A stretch of DNA of 32,250 nucleotides from Syntrophus sp. (in: bacteria) (GTDB taxonomy: Bacteria; Desulfobacterota; Syntrophorhabdia; Syntrophorhabdales; Syntrophorhabdaceae), in contig PNOM01000029.1 of assembly GCA_013824835.1 (NCBI GenBank), forward strand, positions 1-32,250, read 5' to 3'. Below, one piece after another: positions 24,561 to 32,141 of the stretch (its first letter is position 1; each line of letters opens with the position of its first letter). The position numbers were made by a program, and so were the translations under genes. The notes under the pieces were generated by a model. The model was not told where the DNA came from. It did not search any database and worked only from the letters and a program-made list of their open reading frames with translations.

Positions 24561-25679
24561 ATTGAACCTAAGACCGCAGGTCTTTACATCCACGTTCCCT
24601 TTTGCAAGACGAAATGTCCCTACTGCGATTTTTACTCTATTACCGACCTTTCCCTGATTCCCTCCTGGCTCGACGCCCTTTGTAAAGAGATCGATCTCTA
24701 CCAGGATATCTTCTCGGAATTTGGTTCCCTCTTTATCGGGGGTGGAACGCCGTCACTCCTCGATGGGAACACCCTGGATCATCTGATAAAAACTATCCGG
24801 GCACACTGGTCCTTTGATTCGAACATAGAGTCTACCATTGAATTAAATCCTGATGACGTTACAGGCGAAAAACTGCGCCTCTATCGCACCCTCGGCATCA
24901 ACAGGCTCAGCCTGGGCATCCAGTCCTTTAATGACAGTGAGCTTATATTTCTGAAGCGACGGCACACATCAGAAGGTGCGAGAAAGGCTCTCCGTCTTAT
25001 CAGGAAAGCGGGTTTTAAAAATTTCAGTCTTGATCTGATCTATGGCCTTCCCGGTCAGACAGAAGCAGGCTGGCTCACAACCCTTAAATATGCCCTTTCC
25101 TATGAACCCACCCATCTTTCCTGCTACCAGTTGACCGTTGAAAAGAATACCCCTTTCGGATTACTGAAGGCAGAAGGTACCCTCACACCCTTGAACGAAA
25201 AAACAGAGGAGATGCTTTTCCTCACTACCTCGCAATTTCTGGAGGCACAGGGATTCATCCACTATGAGATCTCAAATTTCGCAAGGAGTGATAACTATAT
25301 ATGCCGCCACAATATGAAATACTGGCGCCATATCCCTTATCTCGGCCTCGGACCAGGTGCCCATTCCTTCAGCAACGGACAAAGATGGTGGAATTATCGT
25401 TCCCTCGAACAATATTGCGTGAGCTTCACCGAGGGTGCAAATCCTGTCGAGGACCTTGAAATATTGACCCCTGAGCAAGTAAGGCTGGAAATGATTTATC
25501 TTGGACTCAGGACTAAAGAGGGGGTCTCTCTTTCCCGTGTCGAGGACACCATACTCGCCTCCACGGCCTTTGCAGACATGAAAAAAGGGGGGTTAATCAA
25601 GGTTGATAAGGGGAGAATCGTCCCCACGAGAAAAGGTTTTCTCATGGCCGACAGACTCCCCCTCATACTTTCAGACTAA
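24555..25679 (+). CDS. hemW: Heme chaperone HemW (radical SAM, HemN-like)
   Basis: 374 residues. The radical SAM motif CKTKCPYC gives Cys17, Cys21 and Cys24; GGGTPSLL and LGIQSFND follow, and the C-terminal HemW domain ends normally. HemW delivers heme to respiratory proteins and is not the oxygen-independent coproporphyrinogen oxidase, for which it is often mistaken. lepA-hemW adjacency is common in bacteria. No ATG or GTG precedes the conserved GLYIHVPFC in this frame; the TTG at 24555 is the only usual start codon, lies inside a repeat arm and has no clear ribosome-binding site. Function is clear, the start is uncertain. Confidence 0.93.
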   Translation: MNIEPKTAGLYIHVPFCKTKCPYCDFYSITDLSLIPSWLDALCKEIDLYQDIFSEFGSLFIGGGTPSLLDGNTLDHLIKTIRAHWSFDSNIESTIELNPDDVTGEKLRLYRTLGINRLSLGIQSFNDSELIFLKRRHTSEGARKALRLIRKAGFKNFSLDLIYGLPGQTEAGWLTTLKYALSYEPTHLSCYQLTVEKNTPFGLLKAEGTLTPLNEKTEEMLFLTTSQFLEAQGFIHYEISNFARSDNYICRHNMKYWRHIPYLGLGPGAHSFSNGQRWWNYRSLEQYCVSFTEGANPVEDLEILTPEQVRLEMIYLGLRTKEGVSLSRVEDTILASTAFADMKKGGLIKVDKGRIVPTRKGFLMADRLPLILSD

Positions 25680-25690
25680 AACATATGGGA

Positions 25691-26200
25691 TTACCACTGC
25701 TTGTTCTTTGCTTTCTTGTTTTTTGCGTCGTTTTTTTCTTCCTTCTTCTGTTCGTAAATATCTTCCGTTACGGTCGCTACCCTTTCACGCCACCTCGGAT
25801 CGTCCTGATTGCGCTCTAACTCCTCATAGAAATCTGATATTGAATGATCCAGGATCTTATAGGGATTATCCTCGGAATCAATATCAAAATAGGTATGTCT
25901 CAGCTCATGCCTGATGATTCTCATCTTGTCGTCATTGTTTATTGTTTCCCAGCATATCTTGTCCAGAGTAATGATATAGTCAAACCCTTCCATAGCCTCG
26001 GCCTTGTCTATGGTGAGATGTCTCAGAAGATCATTGGTCTTCATAATCCTGCCCAGTGTAATCCTTCCTCCGGATGTTCTCTTTTTAAGATCAAAGAGCA
26101 CCTTGATCTTCGCATTCCTCAACTCTGGAAAATGCTGGGCCTGTACACCCCGCAGCATATCAAGCACATCGTCAGTTACCTCTTCGTATCTCAGCCCCAT
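25691..26200 (-). CDS. Predicted phage-type zinc metallopeptidase
   Basis: 169 residues. The zinc motif HELRH (98-102) in IIRHELRHTYFD matches the putative phage metallopeptidase family (PF18894 type), supported by a downstream DHSISDFYEEL that may hold the third ligand. The end is a low-complexity Lys/Asn/Glu tail from about 148. No secretion signal. The start at 26200 has GGAGG six bases upstream. It is convergent with hemW (11 bases apart) and has no phage genes around it, so it is a stand-alone copy or a domesticated prophage relic. Substrate unknown. Confidence 0.75.
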   Translation of the reverse strand: MGLRYEEVTDDVLDMLRGVQAQHFPELRNAKIKVLFDLKKRTSGGRITLGRIMKTNDLLRHLTIDKAEAMEGFDYIITLDKICWETINNDDKMRIIRHELRHTYFDIDSEDNPYKILDHSISDFYEELERNQDDPRWRERVATVTEDIYEQKKEEKNDAKNKKAKNKQW

Positions 26201-26323
26201 GTAATGCCTCCTCTTTCATTAAAAACCTGTCAAATGACGGTGAAGACTATCACGGGTAGAGGGAGAATTTCAAGAAGATTCATTCCCGGGCCAAACACAG
26301 CAATTCTTAATGAAAATGGACGT

Positions 26324-26403
26324 AGATTGCCCCGTCGCTTGGCTTCTCACAATGACCATTTACGAAATTTTTTGTTGTCATTGCGAACGAAGTGAAGCAA
26401 TCT
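26324..26403. repeat. Dispersed GTCATTGCGAACGAAG-type inverted repeat
   Basis: AGATTGC...CTTCTCACAATGAC (26324-26356) and GTCATTGCGAACGAAGTGAAGCAATCT-like sequence (26377-26403) form an imperfect stem with a 20-base loop. This core (GTCATTGCGA.CGAAG..AAGCAATCT) is a well-known intergenic repeat in many anaerobic and deltaproteobacterial genomes. The rest of the 340-base gap 26201-26540 holds only the start region of the metallopeptidase and the FKBP promoter. Confidence 0.75.
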
Positions 26404-26438
26404 AAAACAGTTATTGATTTACCGGGAATTGCTGCGTC

Positions 26439-26480
26439 AACCCAAAATGCTTTGATATTTATTACGTTTTGGGTTATAAT
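26439..26480 (+). promoter_or_regulatory. Strong sigma-70 promoter of the FKBP gene inside an inverted repeat
   Basis: TTGATA (26452-26457), 17 bases, TATAAT (26475-26480): near-consensus on both elements, start predicted near 26487. AACCCAAAA (26439-26447) and TTTTGGGTT (26467-26475) form a perfect 9-base inverted repeat that encloses the -35 and touches the -10, a typical position for a repressor operator. Confidence 0.7.
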
Positions 26481-26540
26481 AGCCTTTGATTAAGAATTTC
26501 TCTATTTTCTTTGTCAAAATCCACTCAAGGAAGGGTACAC

Positions 26541-27104
26541 ATGTTAATATCGCACCATAAAACCGTGACTGTTGAGTATACTTTATCAGATGATGCAGGC
26601 TCTATCTTGGATGCCTCCAAGGGTCGAGAACCCTTAATGTATATTCACGGCACCAACGGTCTCATACCCGGATTTGAAGCTGCCCTGGAAGGCAAATCAC
26701 CAAAAGACAGTTTTTCCTTTACCCTTGAGCCTAAAGACGGATACGGAGAGTATAACAATTCCCTCATCTTCACCCTTCCGAAAGAGAGATTTTCGGAAAT
26801 TGAAGACCTGCGGGAAGGTTTACAGTTCGCAGTGAACGGCCCTCAGGGGGCAATGGTCATGACGGTGAAGAACGTGGGGGAAAAAGACGTGACCCTTGAC
26901 GGCAACCACCCTCTTGCAGGCTACAACCTCCATTTCCAGGTAGAAGTACTTGAAGTACGTGATGCAACAAAGGAAGAAATTGAGGAATCTCTTCATAATA
27001 CCGGATGCGGATGCTCAACAGACAGTCCCGATGATGGATATGGTTGCGGATGCTCATCCCCTGGTCAGAGCGATCAGGGATGTAAAGGATGTTCGGATCA
27101 TTAG
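26541..27104 (+). CDS. SlyD-like FKBP peptidyl-prolyl isomerase with Cys-rich tail
   Basis: 187 residues. The FKBP core has YTLSDDAGSILDASK, then GLIPGFEAALEG, and KDGYGEYN with an inserted-in-flap (IF) chaperone domain around LPKERF, then NHPLAGYNLHFQVEVL. The C-terminal tail (from about 153) has cysteines in CGC, CGC and CKGC groups, comparable with the metal-binding tail of SlyD, which carries His, Cys and acidic residues. It is a cytoplasmic folding helper that may also bind nickel or other metals, relevant for a cell with many metalloenzymes. The ATG at 26541 is preferred over an upstream TTG because AGGAAGG lies at a normal distance before it. Confidence 0.88.
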   Translation: MLISHHKTVTVEYTLSDDAGSILDASKGREPLMYIHGTNGLIPGFEAALEGKSPKDSFSFTLEPKDGYGEYNNSLIFTLPKERFSEIEDLREGLQFAVNGPQGAMVMTVKNVGEKDVTLDGNHPLAGYNLHFQVEVLEVRDATKEEIEESLHNTGCGCSTDSPDDGYGCGCSSPGQSDQGCKGCSDH

Positions 27105-27257
27105 CGATCCAATATTGTAAATTGTTTTTCCTTTTTACGTTCTGAATAAGTTCTTTAGAAATTAAGTTTTGCAATAAAAATGTACACCTTGAGACCGGTT
27201 TAGAATATTGTTGTTGTAACCACTCAAAATAAAAGGGTGCACAAATCAGGGGGTACT

Positions 27258-27467
27258 ATGCTGGTTGGAAAAATAAATAGAAATTCAAGAGAGCGACTTA
27301 TGGTGACCATAGTGGATGTTAAGGGGGCACAGTTTGTCAATCTTGGGGTATACAAAATCATTAATGACGGCGAGCTTTCACCTACAAACGAGAATGTCTC
27401 CTTCACCCCGGACAAGATCGAACTTGTTATTGACCTGCTGAGGGAGGCCCAGAGGAAGACCGCATAG
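27258..27467 (+). CDS. Small PC4-like (YdbC/p15 family) DNA-binding protein
   Basis: 69 residues. The sequence KINRNSRERLMVTIVDVKGAQ followed by FVNLGVYKI and TPDKIELVIDLLREA fits the single PC4 domain: four beta strands then one helix. PC4-like proteins bind single-stranded DNA as dimers; bacterial YdbC-type members are short like this one. The ATG at 27258 follows GGGGG; an upstream GTG in frame (27237) has no better site. It stands alone, 150 bases after the FKBP gene, before the GTPase gene. Function in vivo is not known. Confidence 0.7.
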   Translation: MLVGKINRNSRERLMVTIVDVKGAQFVNLGVYKIINDGELSPTNENVSFTPDKIELVIDLLREAQRKTA

Positions 27468-27557
27468 CTCATGAACTCAGGGAGTGAGGCCGTTGAAATA
27501 AAGGCTGAATTCAGTTATTATCTTACGCTATATAAATCCCTTCAATGAGGAATAATA

Positions 27558-28613
27558 ATGAATATCTCAATTATCGGCACTGCCGGTGCTGGAAAATCAA
27601 CTCTTTTCCAGGCCTTGAGTGGTATACATCATGGCAGTTCCGTAAACCCTGCCACCCTTGCAACGATTGATGTACCTGATGAACGGCTTGATAATCTGAC
27701 ACAGATCTTTAACCCCAAGAAAACGGTTTTTGCACGAATAGAGCTCTCCGACACAGTACCAATTGGAAAAGATGATGTAAAAAATGAGACGATACAGGCA
27801 AAGTCTTTGCAGCAAATGCGATTGAGTGACGCATTTCTCCTTCTCCTGCCTAATTTTCAACCGGAACTCGGTAATGACCCCCTTCAAGATTTCAACCTTA
27901 TCCAAAGCGAGTTTATTCTCTCCGATATGGCGCAGGTTGAAACACGGATAGAGCGGATCAACAAACAGATGGGGAAGAAGGATGCTGCCCCTCTCCAGCA
28001 GGAGAAGGATATGCTTCAAAAATGCCTCGATCATTTAAATGAGGAGAAACCCCTTTCAACGCTCGACCTGCTTGACAAGGAAGGAAAAACCTTCAGAGGC
28101 TTTCAGTTCCTCTCCCAGAAACCCATGATGGTTGTGGTCAACTGCAACGAAGATATGCTCGGTTTGATTGATGGGATCACCGCTGGCTTTAGAGAAAAAC
28201 TGCCGGAATACATACCCAGCCTCGCTGCCTGTGCAAGTCTTGAGGCTGAGCTGGCTCTCATGTCACCCCTTGAGCAGAACGACTACATGAATGCCTATGA
28301 TATCAAAGAACCCCTTAAACCACGTATTATACGCCTTGCCTGTGACACATTGGGCCTTATCTCCTTTCTCACAGTGGGAGAAGACGAGTGCCGCGCCTGG
28401 CCAATTAAAAAAGGGATAACCGCTCAGGAGGCTGCGGGAACGATCCATACAGATTTTTTCAACAAGTTTATCCGTGCAGAAACTGTTGCATATGATGATT
28501 TCATGAGACTCGGTGGTTTTGCAGGCTGCAAAAAGGCGGGGCTATGGCGACTGGAAGGTAAAACCTATATTGTTCAGGATGGAGACATACTGAATATCAG
28601 GGCAGGAAACTGA
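27558..28613 (+). CDS. Divergent YchF-type GTPase/ATPase with TGS domain
   Basis: 351 residues. The P-loop is GTAGAGKST (7-15). The G4-like NCNE in VVNCNED keeps the NxxE pattern that gives YchF its ATP preference. The C-terminal domain is a near-canonical YchF TGS (WPIKKGITAQEAAGTIHTDF, then RLEGKTYIVQDGDI). The switch II region reads LSDTVPIGK in place of the usual DIAGLVKGA, and the middle contains a coiled-coil-like stretch. So the C-terminal half is conserved while the catalytic half has diverged. Probably ribosome-associated; it may be a second YchF paralogue. Confidence 0.82.
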   Translation: MNISIIGTAGAGKSTLFQALSGIHHGSSVNPATLATIDVPDERLDNLTQIFNPKKTVFARIELSDTVPIGKDDVKNETIQAKSLQQMRLSDAFLLLLPNFQPELGNDPLQDFNLIQSEFILSDMAQVETRIERINKQMGKKDAAPLQQEKDMLQKCLDHLNEEKPLSTLDLLDKEGKTFRGFQFLSQKPMMVVVNCNEDMLGLIDGITAGFREKLPEYIPSLAACASLEAELALMSPLEQNDYMNAYDIKEPLKPRIIRLACDTLGLISFLTVGEDECRAWPIKKGITAQEAAGTIHTDFFNKFIRAETVAYDDFMRLGGFAGCKKAGLWRLEGKTYIVQDGDILNIRAGN

Positions 28614-28640
28614 TTCATAGGGGAACCAAGCGAATAACGG

Positions 28641-29579
28641 TCAGATTGTGACCTCTGCAGACACATAGTATACATTATCTCCAAAATGGTAGCCCTTTAT
28701 TCTACCTTCATATTCCAATATACTTAACCGGCTCTTTGCCTTGAGATGTGATATGCCTGTGATTTTTACAATATCATCAAGGCTCATAGACCTCCGCTTC
28801 AATATATCGAGAACCCTCAACTCCCATCCTTCAGCTGAGCCATAATCTTCAATACTTTTTTCAAAGGTGCATATAATCTCGCATTTTTCCCCGAAATAGC
28901 GGCACACCTTTTCCAGGTCATCAACCTCCATTTTTCCTCTGATTTCCTCGGCAGGAGGCCGTGTCACAGTATTGAGATGAATCTTGTCAGGCTTCAGCTG
29001 GTTTATAATATCCTTAAATTTTCTTAATTCCTCGGGTTCATCGTTTACATCTTTTATCATCATTATCTCAAGCCATATCTGTCCATCATATTCCTGACGG
29101 AATGTTTTTAACCCTTCTATGATTGTATCTATGACGATAAGAGCGTGCGGCCTGTTAATGTAACGGAATATATCATCACTTACCCCATCAAGAGAAGGGA
29201 GCACTACATCGGCCGCCAGGAGATCCTTTCGAACTTCTTCATTGCACATAAGGGATCCGTTAGTAATAACTGCAACAGGGGAATCTGTTCTTTTCTTGAT
29301 TTCCCTTATCATAAGGCCTAAATCGCTATTAAGGGTTGGTTCACCTGAACCGGAAAAGGTTACAAAATCGACATGTTTTACCTCATTTATTGTATTAATT
29401 ACCTCATGGACTATCTCAAAAGGATCAAAAAACCCCTTCCGTTCTATTTCAAGGCATGTAGTCTTGCCTATCTGACAGTATATGCAGTCAAAGGTACAAT
29501 ACTTTGCGGGAATGGCATCAACTCCTAAAGAGAACCCCAACCTTCTCGAAGGAACAGGGCCAAAAGCATATCTATTCAT
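28641..29579 (-). CDS. Radical SAM protein, COG0731-like
   Basis: 312 residues. The opening YAFGPVPSRRLGFSLGVD leads to the radical SAM motif CTFDCIYC (Cys28, 32, 35) with QIGKT. The TIM-barrel contains TFSGSGEPTLNSD (GGEPT-like motif) and DKIHLNTVTRPPAE. About 60 C-terminal residues look like a winged helix (RRSMSLDDIVKITGISHLKAKSRL). The family includes TYW1-like and uncharacterised Fe-S oxidoreductases; the substrate is unknown. Start: the ATG at 29579 fits family members; further in-frame starts (ATG 29591, TTG 29597) exist and no strong ribosome-binding site decides between them. Confidence 0.83.
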   Translation of the reverse strand: MNRYAFGPVPSRRLGFSLGVDAIPAKYCTFDCIYCQIGKTTCLEIERKGFFDPFEIVHEVINTINEVKHVDFVTFSGSGEPTLNSDLGLMIREIKKRTDSPVAVITNGSLMCNEEVRKDLLAADVVLPSLDGVSDDIFRYINRPHALIVIDTIIEGLKTFRQEYDGQIWLEIMMIKDVNDEPEELRKFKDIINQLKPDKIHLNTVTRPPAEEIRGKMEVDDLEKVCRYFGEKCEIICTFEKSIEDYGSAEGWELRVLDILKRRSMSLDDIVKITGISHLKAKSRLSILEYEGRIKGYHFGDNVYYVSAEVTI

Positions 29580-29683
29580 GATAATCATCATAAACAATTA
29601 CTTGAGAAATATAAACAGATTTAATGCCCAAGATGGTCTTTATATTGACTTTTTGATCGTGATATACTAATAATATCAAACAG

Positions 29684-29760
29684 GGGTGATTAGCTCAGAT
29701 GGTTAGAGCGCTGGTCTCACATACCAGAGGTCGTTGGTTCGAATCCAATATCGCCCACCA
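29684..29760 (+). tRNA. tRNA-Val (CAC anticodon)
   Basis: 77 bases fold as a tRNA: acceptor GGGTGAT pairs with ATCGCCC (one G-T), D arm TAGCTCAGATGGTTAGAGCG, anticodon stem CTGGT/ACCAG with loop CTCACAT giving anticodon CAC, T arm GTTGG-TTCGAAT-CCAAT, and an encoded 3' CCA. CAC decodes the valine codon GUG. It lies 27 bases before yebC and reads in the same direction. Confidence 0.96.
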
Positions 29761-29787
29761 TTCCAACCTTTCAGGGAGATAAAATAA

Positions 29788-30540
29788 ATGTCCGGACATA
29801 GCAAATGGAGTTCTATTAAGCATAAAAAAGGTGCCGCTGACGCAAAACGGGGTAAAATCTTTACAAAGTTGATCAGAGAGATCACTACAGCCGCACGAAT
29901 AGGCGGGGGTGACCCCGAGGCAAATTCACGGCTCAGGGTAGCTATAGCCCTGGCAAAAACCGAGAATATGCCGAAGGATAATATTGAAAAGGCAGTCAAA
30001 AAGGGCAGCAGTACCCAGGACGCCAGCGAGAACTACGAAGAACACATCTATGAAGGGTATGGACCCGGGGGTACGGCAGTACTTGTGGAAGCATTGACCG
30101 ATAACAAAAAGAGAACAACAGCAGAGGTCCGCCATATATTTTCCAGGCTTAACGGAAACCTTGCAGAGGCAGGGAGCGTCTCATGGCAGTTTCATAAAAA
30201 AGGTTATATTGTTTTCGATAAAAACAGCGTTGATGAAGATAAGGTTATGGAGCTTGCCCTCGAAGCTGGGGCTGAGGATGTTGCCGATGCAGGAAGTGAG
30301 ATTGAGGTCTATGCCGAGCTCGCCTACTTTGAGAAAGTAAAGAAGGTTTTTGATGAAAATGGCTTGAAATATAGCCTTTCAGAGGTCACAATGGTACCCC
30401 AGACCTCCGTTAAAGTGGAAGGGAAAAATGCTGAAACCATATTAAAACTGTTGGATATGTTGGAAGACTTAGACGATGTTCAGAAGGTACACGCCAATTT
30501 TGATATATCTGCCGAAGAAATGGAGAGGTTAAGCCAGTAG
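29788..30540 (+). CDS. yebC: YebC/PmpR-family protein
   Basis: 250 residues, full length. [20 protein letters not shown] is the family signature; [14 protein letters not shown] and the C-terminal [13 protein letters not shown] follow. YebC proteins are annotated as DNA-binding regulators, while more recent work links the family to translation of proline-rich stretches. GGGAG lies nine bases before the ATG. It may share a transcript with tRNA-Val, and a strong terminator follows 29 bases after the stop. Confidence 0.96.
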   Translation: MSGHSKWSSIKHKKGAADAKRGKIFTKLIREITTAARIGGGDPEANSRLRVAIALAKTENMPKDNIEKAVKKGSSTQDASENYEEHIYEGYGPGGTAVLVEALTDNKKRTTAEVRHIFSRLNGNLAEAGSVSWQFHKKGYIVFDKNSVDEDKVMELALEAGAEDVADAGSEIEVYAELAYFEKVKKVFDENGLKYSLSEVTMVPQTSVKVEGKNAETILKLLDMLEDLDDVQKVHANFDISAEEMERLSQ

Positions 30541-30568
30541 CAGCTTCCTTGGTTTGCAGGTCTTCGTA

Positions 30569-30603
30569 ACGACGTATGCATGGTGTGCATACGTCGTTTT
30601 TTT
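30569..30603 (+). terminator. Intrinsic terminator after yebC
   Basis: ACGACGTATGCA (30569-30580) pairs perfectly with TGCATACGTCGT (30586-30597) around a TGGTG loop, and seven T residues end at 30603. It is the clearest terminator in the window. Confidence 0.95.
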
Positions 30604-30702
30604 AATGTTATAATATGACGTACCTTGATAAAGAAGAGTTTTGCTCTGATGATATTGAAATACCCTATTATCTTTGCATTTAAGGCACGAAGGAGATATG
30701 AT

Positions 30703-31020
30703 ATGGAGTTGTTTGTTGTTATGGATGAAATGCTGTTAGGACAAGGCGTGTTTGGTGTTTTTTCTACAATTGACAAAGCACAGGCATATTCGGAAGGTTT
30801 TGAGCTTAGCACCAAGTTTAGGTGTGCGATAAAACAATTGACCATAACAGGCCATTACATCTTCCCTGATAGTGTGTTTGTCGTCTATACATACGATGAT
30901 CTGTGCGATTCCTATATCTTTGACGGATTATACTCAAAAACATTATATGCCCATGATGCAGCAGGGGATAGAGGACAGGTAGTTGAGTTTAAACCGGATT
31001 ACTCTGATGGCACCAGATAA
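30703..31020 (+). CDS. Small hypothetical protein
   Basis: 105 residues, not recognised. It starts MELFVVMDEMLLGQGVFGVF and continues STIDKAQAYSEGF. That opening (strand, then 'GVFST...KAQAY') resembles small modules of unknown function found as single-domain proteins. The rest is beta-rich with many aromatic residues (GHYIFPDSVFVVYTYDDL) and an acidic end. No signal peptide or membrane helix. ATG 30703 has AAGGAG seven bases upstream; the frame is open 26 codons further but includes no better site. It stands alone between a terminator and the convergent glycosyltransferase genes. Confidence 0.65.
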   Translation: MELFVVMDEMLLGQGVFGVFSTIDKAQAYSEGFELSTKFRCAIKQLTITGHYIFPDSVFVVYTYDDLCDSYIFDGLYSKTLYAHDAAGDRGQVVEFKPDYSDGTR

Positions 31021-31073
31021 TCATTTTGGATGGCAATAAGATCGCCGGGTTTAGCGATTAATATAGGGGCATA

Positions 31074-31586
31074 TTATTGCCTTTTGCGGCTCTTATTATT
31101 TGAAACATAATCCTTAATAAAGGAGATCAGACGAGCCCTTTCAGGAGAAAAACAGGGTTCAATGGATTTGCTCTCAATCAAATCCATTACTTTCAAGATA
31201 GTGGGTTTCAACTCCTCAACATCTTCTACAATAAATACACCTTCCATGCCCCTCAACTGCAGAGCAAGCTCCCTCTGATGATCATCAATATGCTCACCAT
31301 GGATGCTTGACCTGGGTACAAGGATGAGAGGTTTCTTGTATGCAATGGCGTTTATAACTGTTCCGACACCGCTATGCCCTATTATGAGTGATGCCTCTTC
31401 AAAATACTTCAGTATTTCCATAAAATTAAGATACTGGAACCATTTTATATGCTTTGGATGCTCATCGATAAAACCTATCTGGGCTACAACTTCTTCCTTT
31501 AAATCCCCTGCTATCTCATCGATTTTATGAATAAGGCGGTAAAACTCGACTCCTTTAATGGAATTACCAACTGTTACAAAAATCAT
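31074..31586 (-). CDS. Glycosyltransferase family 28 C-terminal-type subunit (Alg13/PssE-like)
   Basis: 170 residues. The nucleotide-sugar-binding part of a GT28 C-terminal domain is visible: MIFVTVGNS start, then HSGVGTVINAIAYKKPLILV (71-90) and HGEHIDDHQRELA. Proteins of this size act only together with an Alg14/PssD-like partner, which is encoded just upstream with a 4-base overlap. The pair transfers the second sugar onto a lipid-linked carrier in surface polysaccharide synthesis, at the cytoplasmic face of the membrane. The sugar is not predictable from sequence. Confidence 0.85.
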   Translation of the reverse strand: MIFVTVGNSIKGVEFYRLIHKIDEIAGDLKEEVVAQIGFIDEHPKHIKWFQYLNFMEILKYFEEASLIIGHSGVGTVINAIAYKKPLILVPRSSIHGEHIDDHQRELALQLRGMEGVFIVEDVEELKPTILKVMDLIESKSIEPCFSPERARLISFIKDYVSNNKSRKRQ

Positions 31587-32056
31587 ATGAGCCTGCCCTC
31601 ATATCGGGCTTTCCCATGCATATCAGCAAGCTCTTTCCACTGTACGAGAAAGAGGTCTGAAAAACGGTATACAATCTTTGCAGTCAGAGAGAGGGTCCTT
31701 ATCCTTGTAAAACACTCTATGTAGACCACCTTTGCACGAAAAAGAAACTTGCCGAGCAGAAAAGCAGGGAGGGCAATCTCCGAACCTGTGGAAAATATCA
31801 TATGCGGCCTGTGGGTTAAGAATATTTTAAGCATTTTGAAAGTACCTATAAACAAGGTAACAGGCAATCCCAGTTTTATAGAGTAGTCAAAAAATAGCCT
31901 CAGCCGATATACCTTTTTAACCTTTTCAAAGGCAATGTCCTTCATATTGGGAAAATCAAGGGTAATTAGATAGACATCGCAGTCTTCAAAAGCCTCTACC
32001 ATACTGAGGGTTTCATTCAAATGCCCCCCTGGAGACGAAACAATATATACGTTCAT
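31583..32056 (-). CDS. Alg14/PssD-like membrane-anchoring glycosyltransferase subunit
   Basis: 157 residues. The GGH motif (SSPGGHLNETLSM, about 7-19) and the STGSEIALPAFLLGKF segment are typical of Alg14/PssD. A hydrophobic stretch around LPVTLFIGTFKMLKIF (about 64-79) could anchor the complex to the membrane. It is the partner of the 31074-31586 product and overlaps it by four bases. AAGGA lies six bases before the ATG. No other polysaccharide genes are visible inside the window; they may lie beyond the right edge. Confidence 0.85.
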   Translation of the reverse strand: MNVYIVSSPGGHLNETLSMVEAFEDCDVYLITLDFPNMKDIAFEKVKKVYRLRLFFDYSIKLGLPVTLFIGTFKMLKIFLTHRPHMIFSTGSEIALPAFLLGKFLFRAKVVYIECFTRIRTLSLTAKIVYRFSDLFLVQWKELADMHGKARYEGRLI

Positions 32057-32141
32057 GCGGAATCCTTTTGCAGAGAAATGAGCACGTGCGCTGAGAGTTT
32101 AAGTTGTTTCAGGAAAGATTGTCAAGTCAAAGAAAACAGTC

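Noticed and set aside
23760-24593. 277-codon minus-strand reading frame
   Set aside because: It lies opposite lepA and runs through the repeat; no recognisable domain, and lepA is certain.
27165-27245. Imperfect inverted repeat TGTACACC / GGTGCACA before the PC4-like gene
   Set aside because: Mismatch in the arm and a long loop without a T tract or promoter alignment; could be chance.
27471-27548. 25-codon reading frame between the PC4-like gene and the GTPase gene
   Set aside because: Too short, ribosome-binding site badly spaced, no recognisable motif.
30609-30614. TATAAT downstream of the yebC terminator as promoter for the small hypothetical gene
   Set aside because: The expected -35 position falls in the terminator stem with no acceptable hexamer at 16-18 bases.
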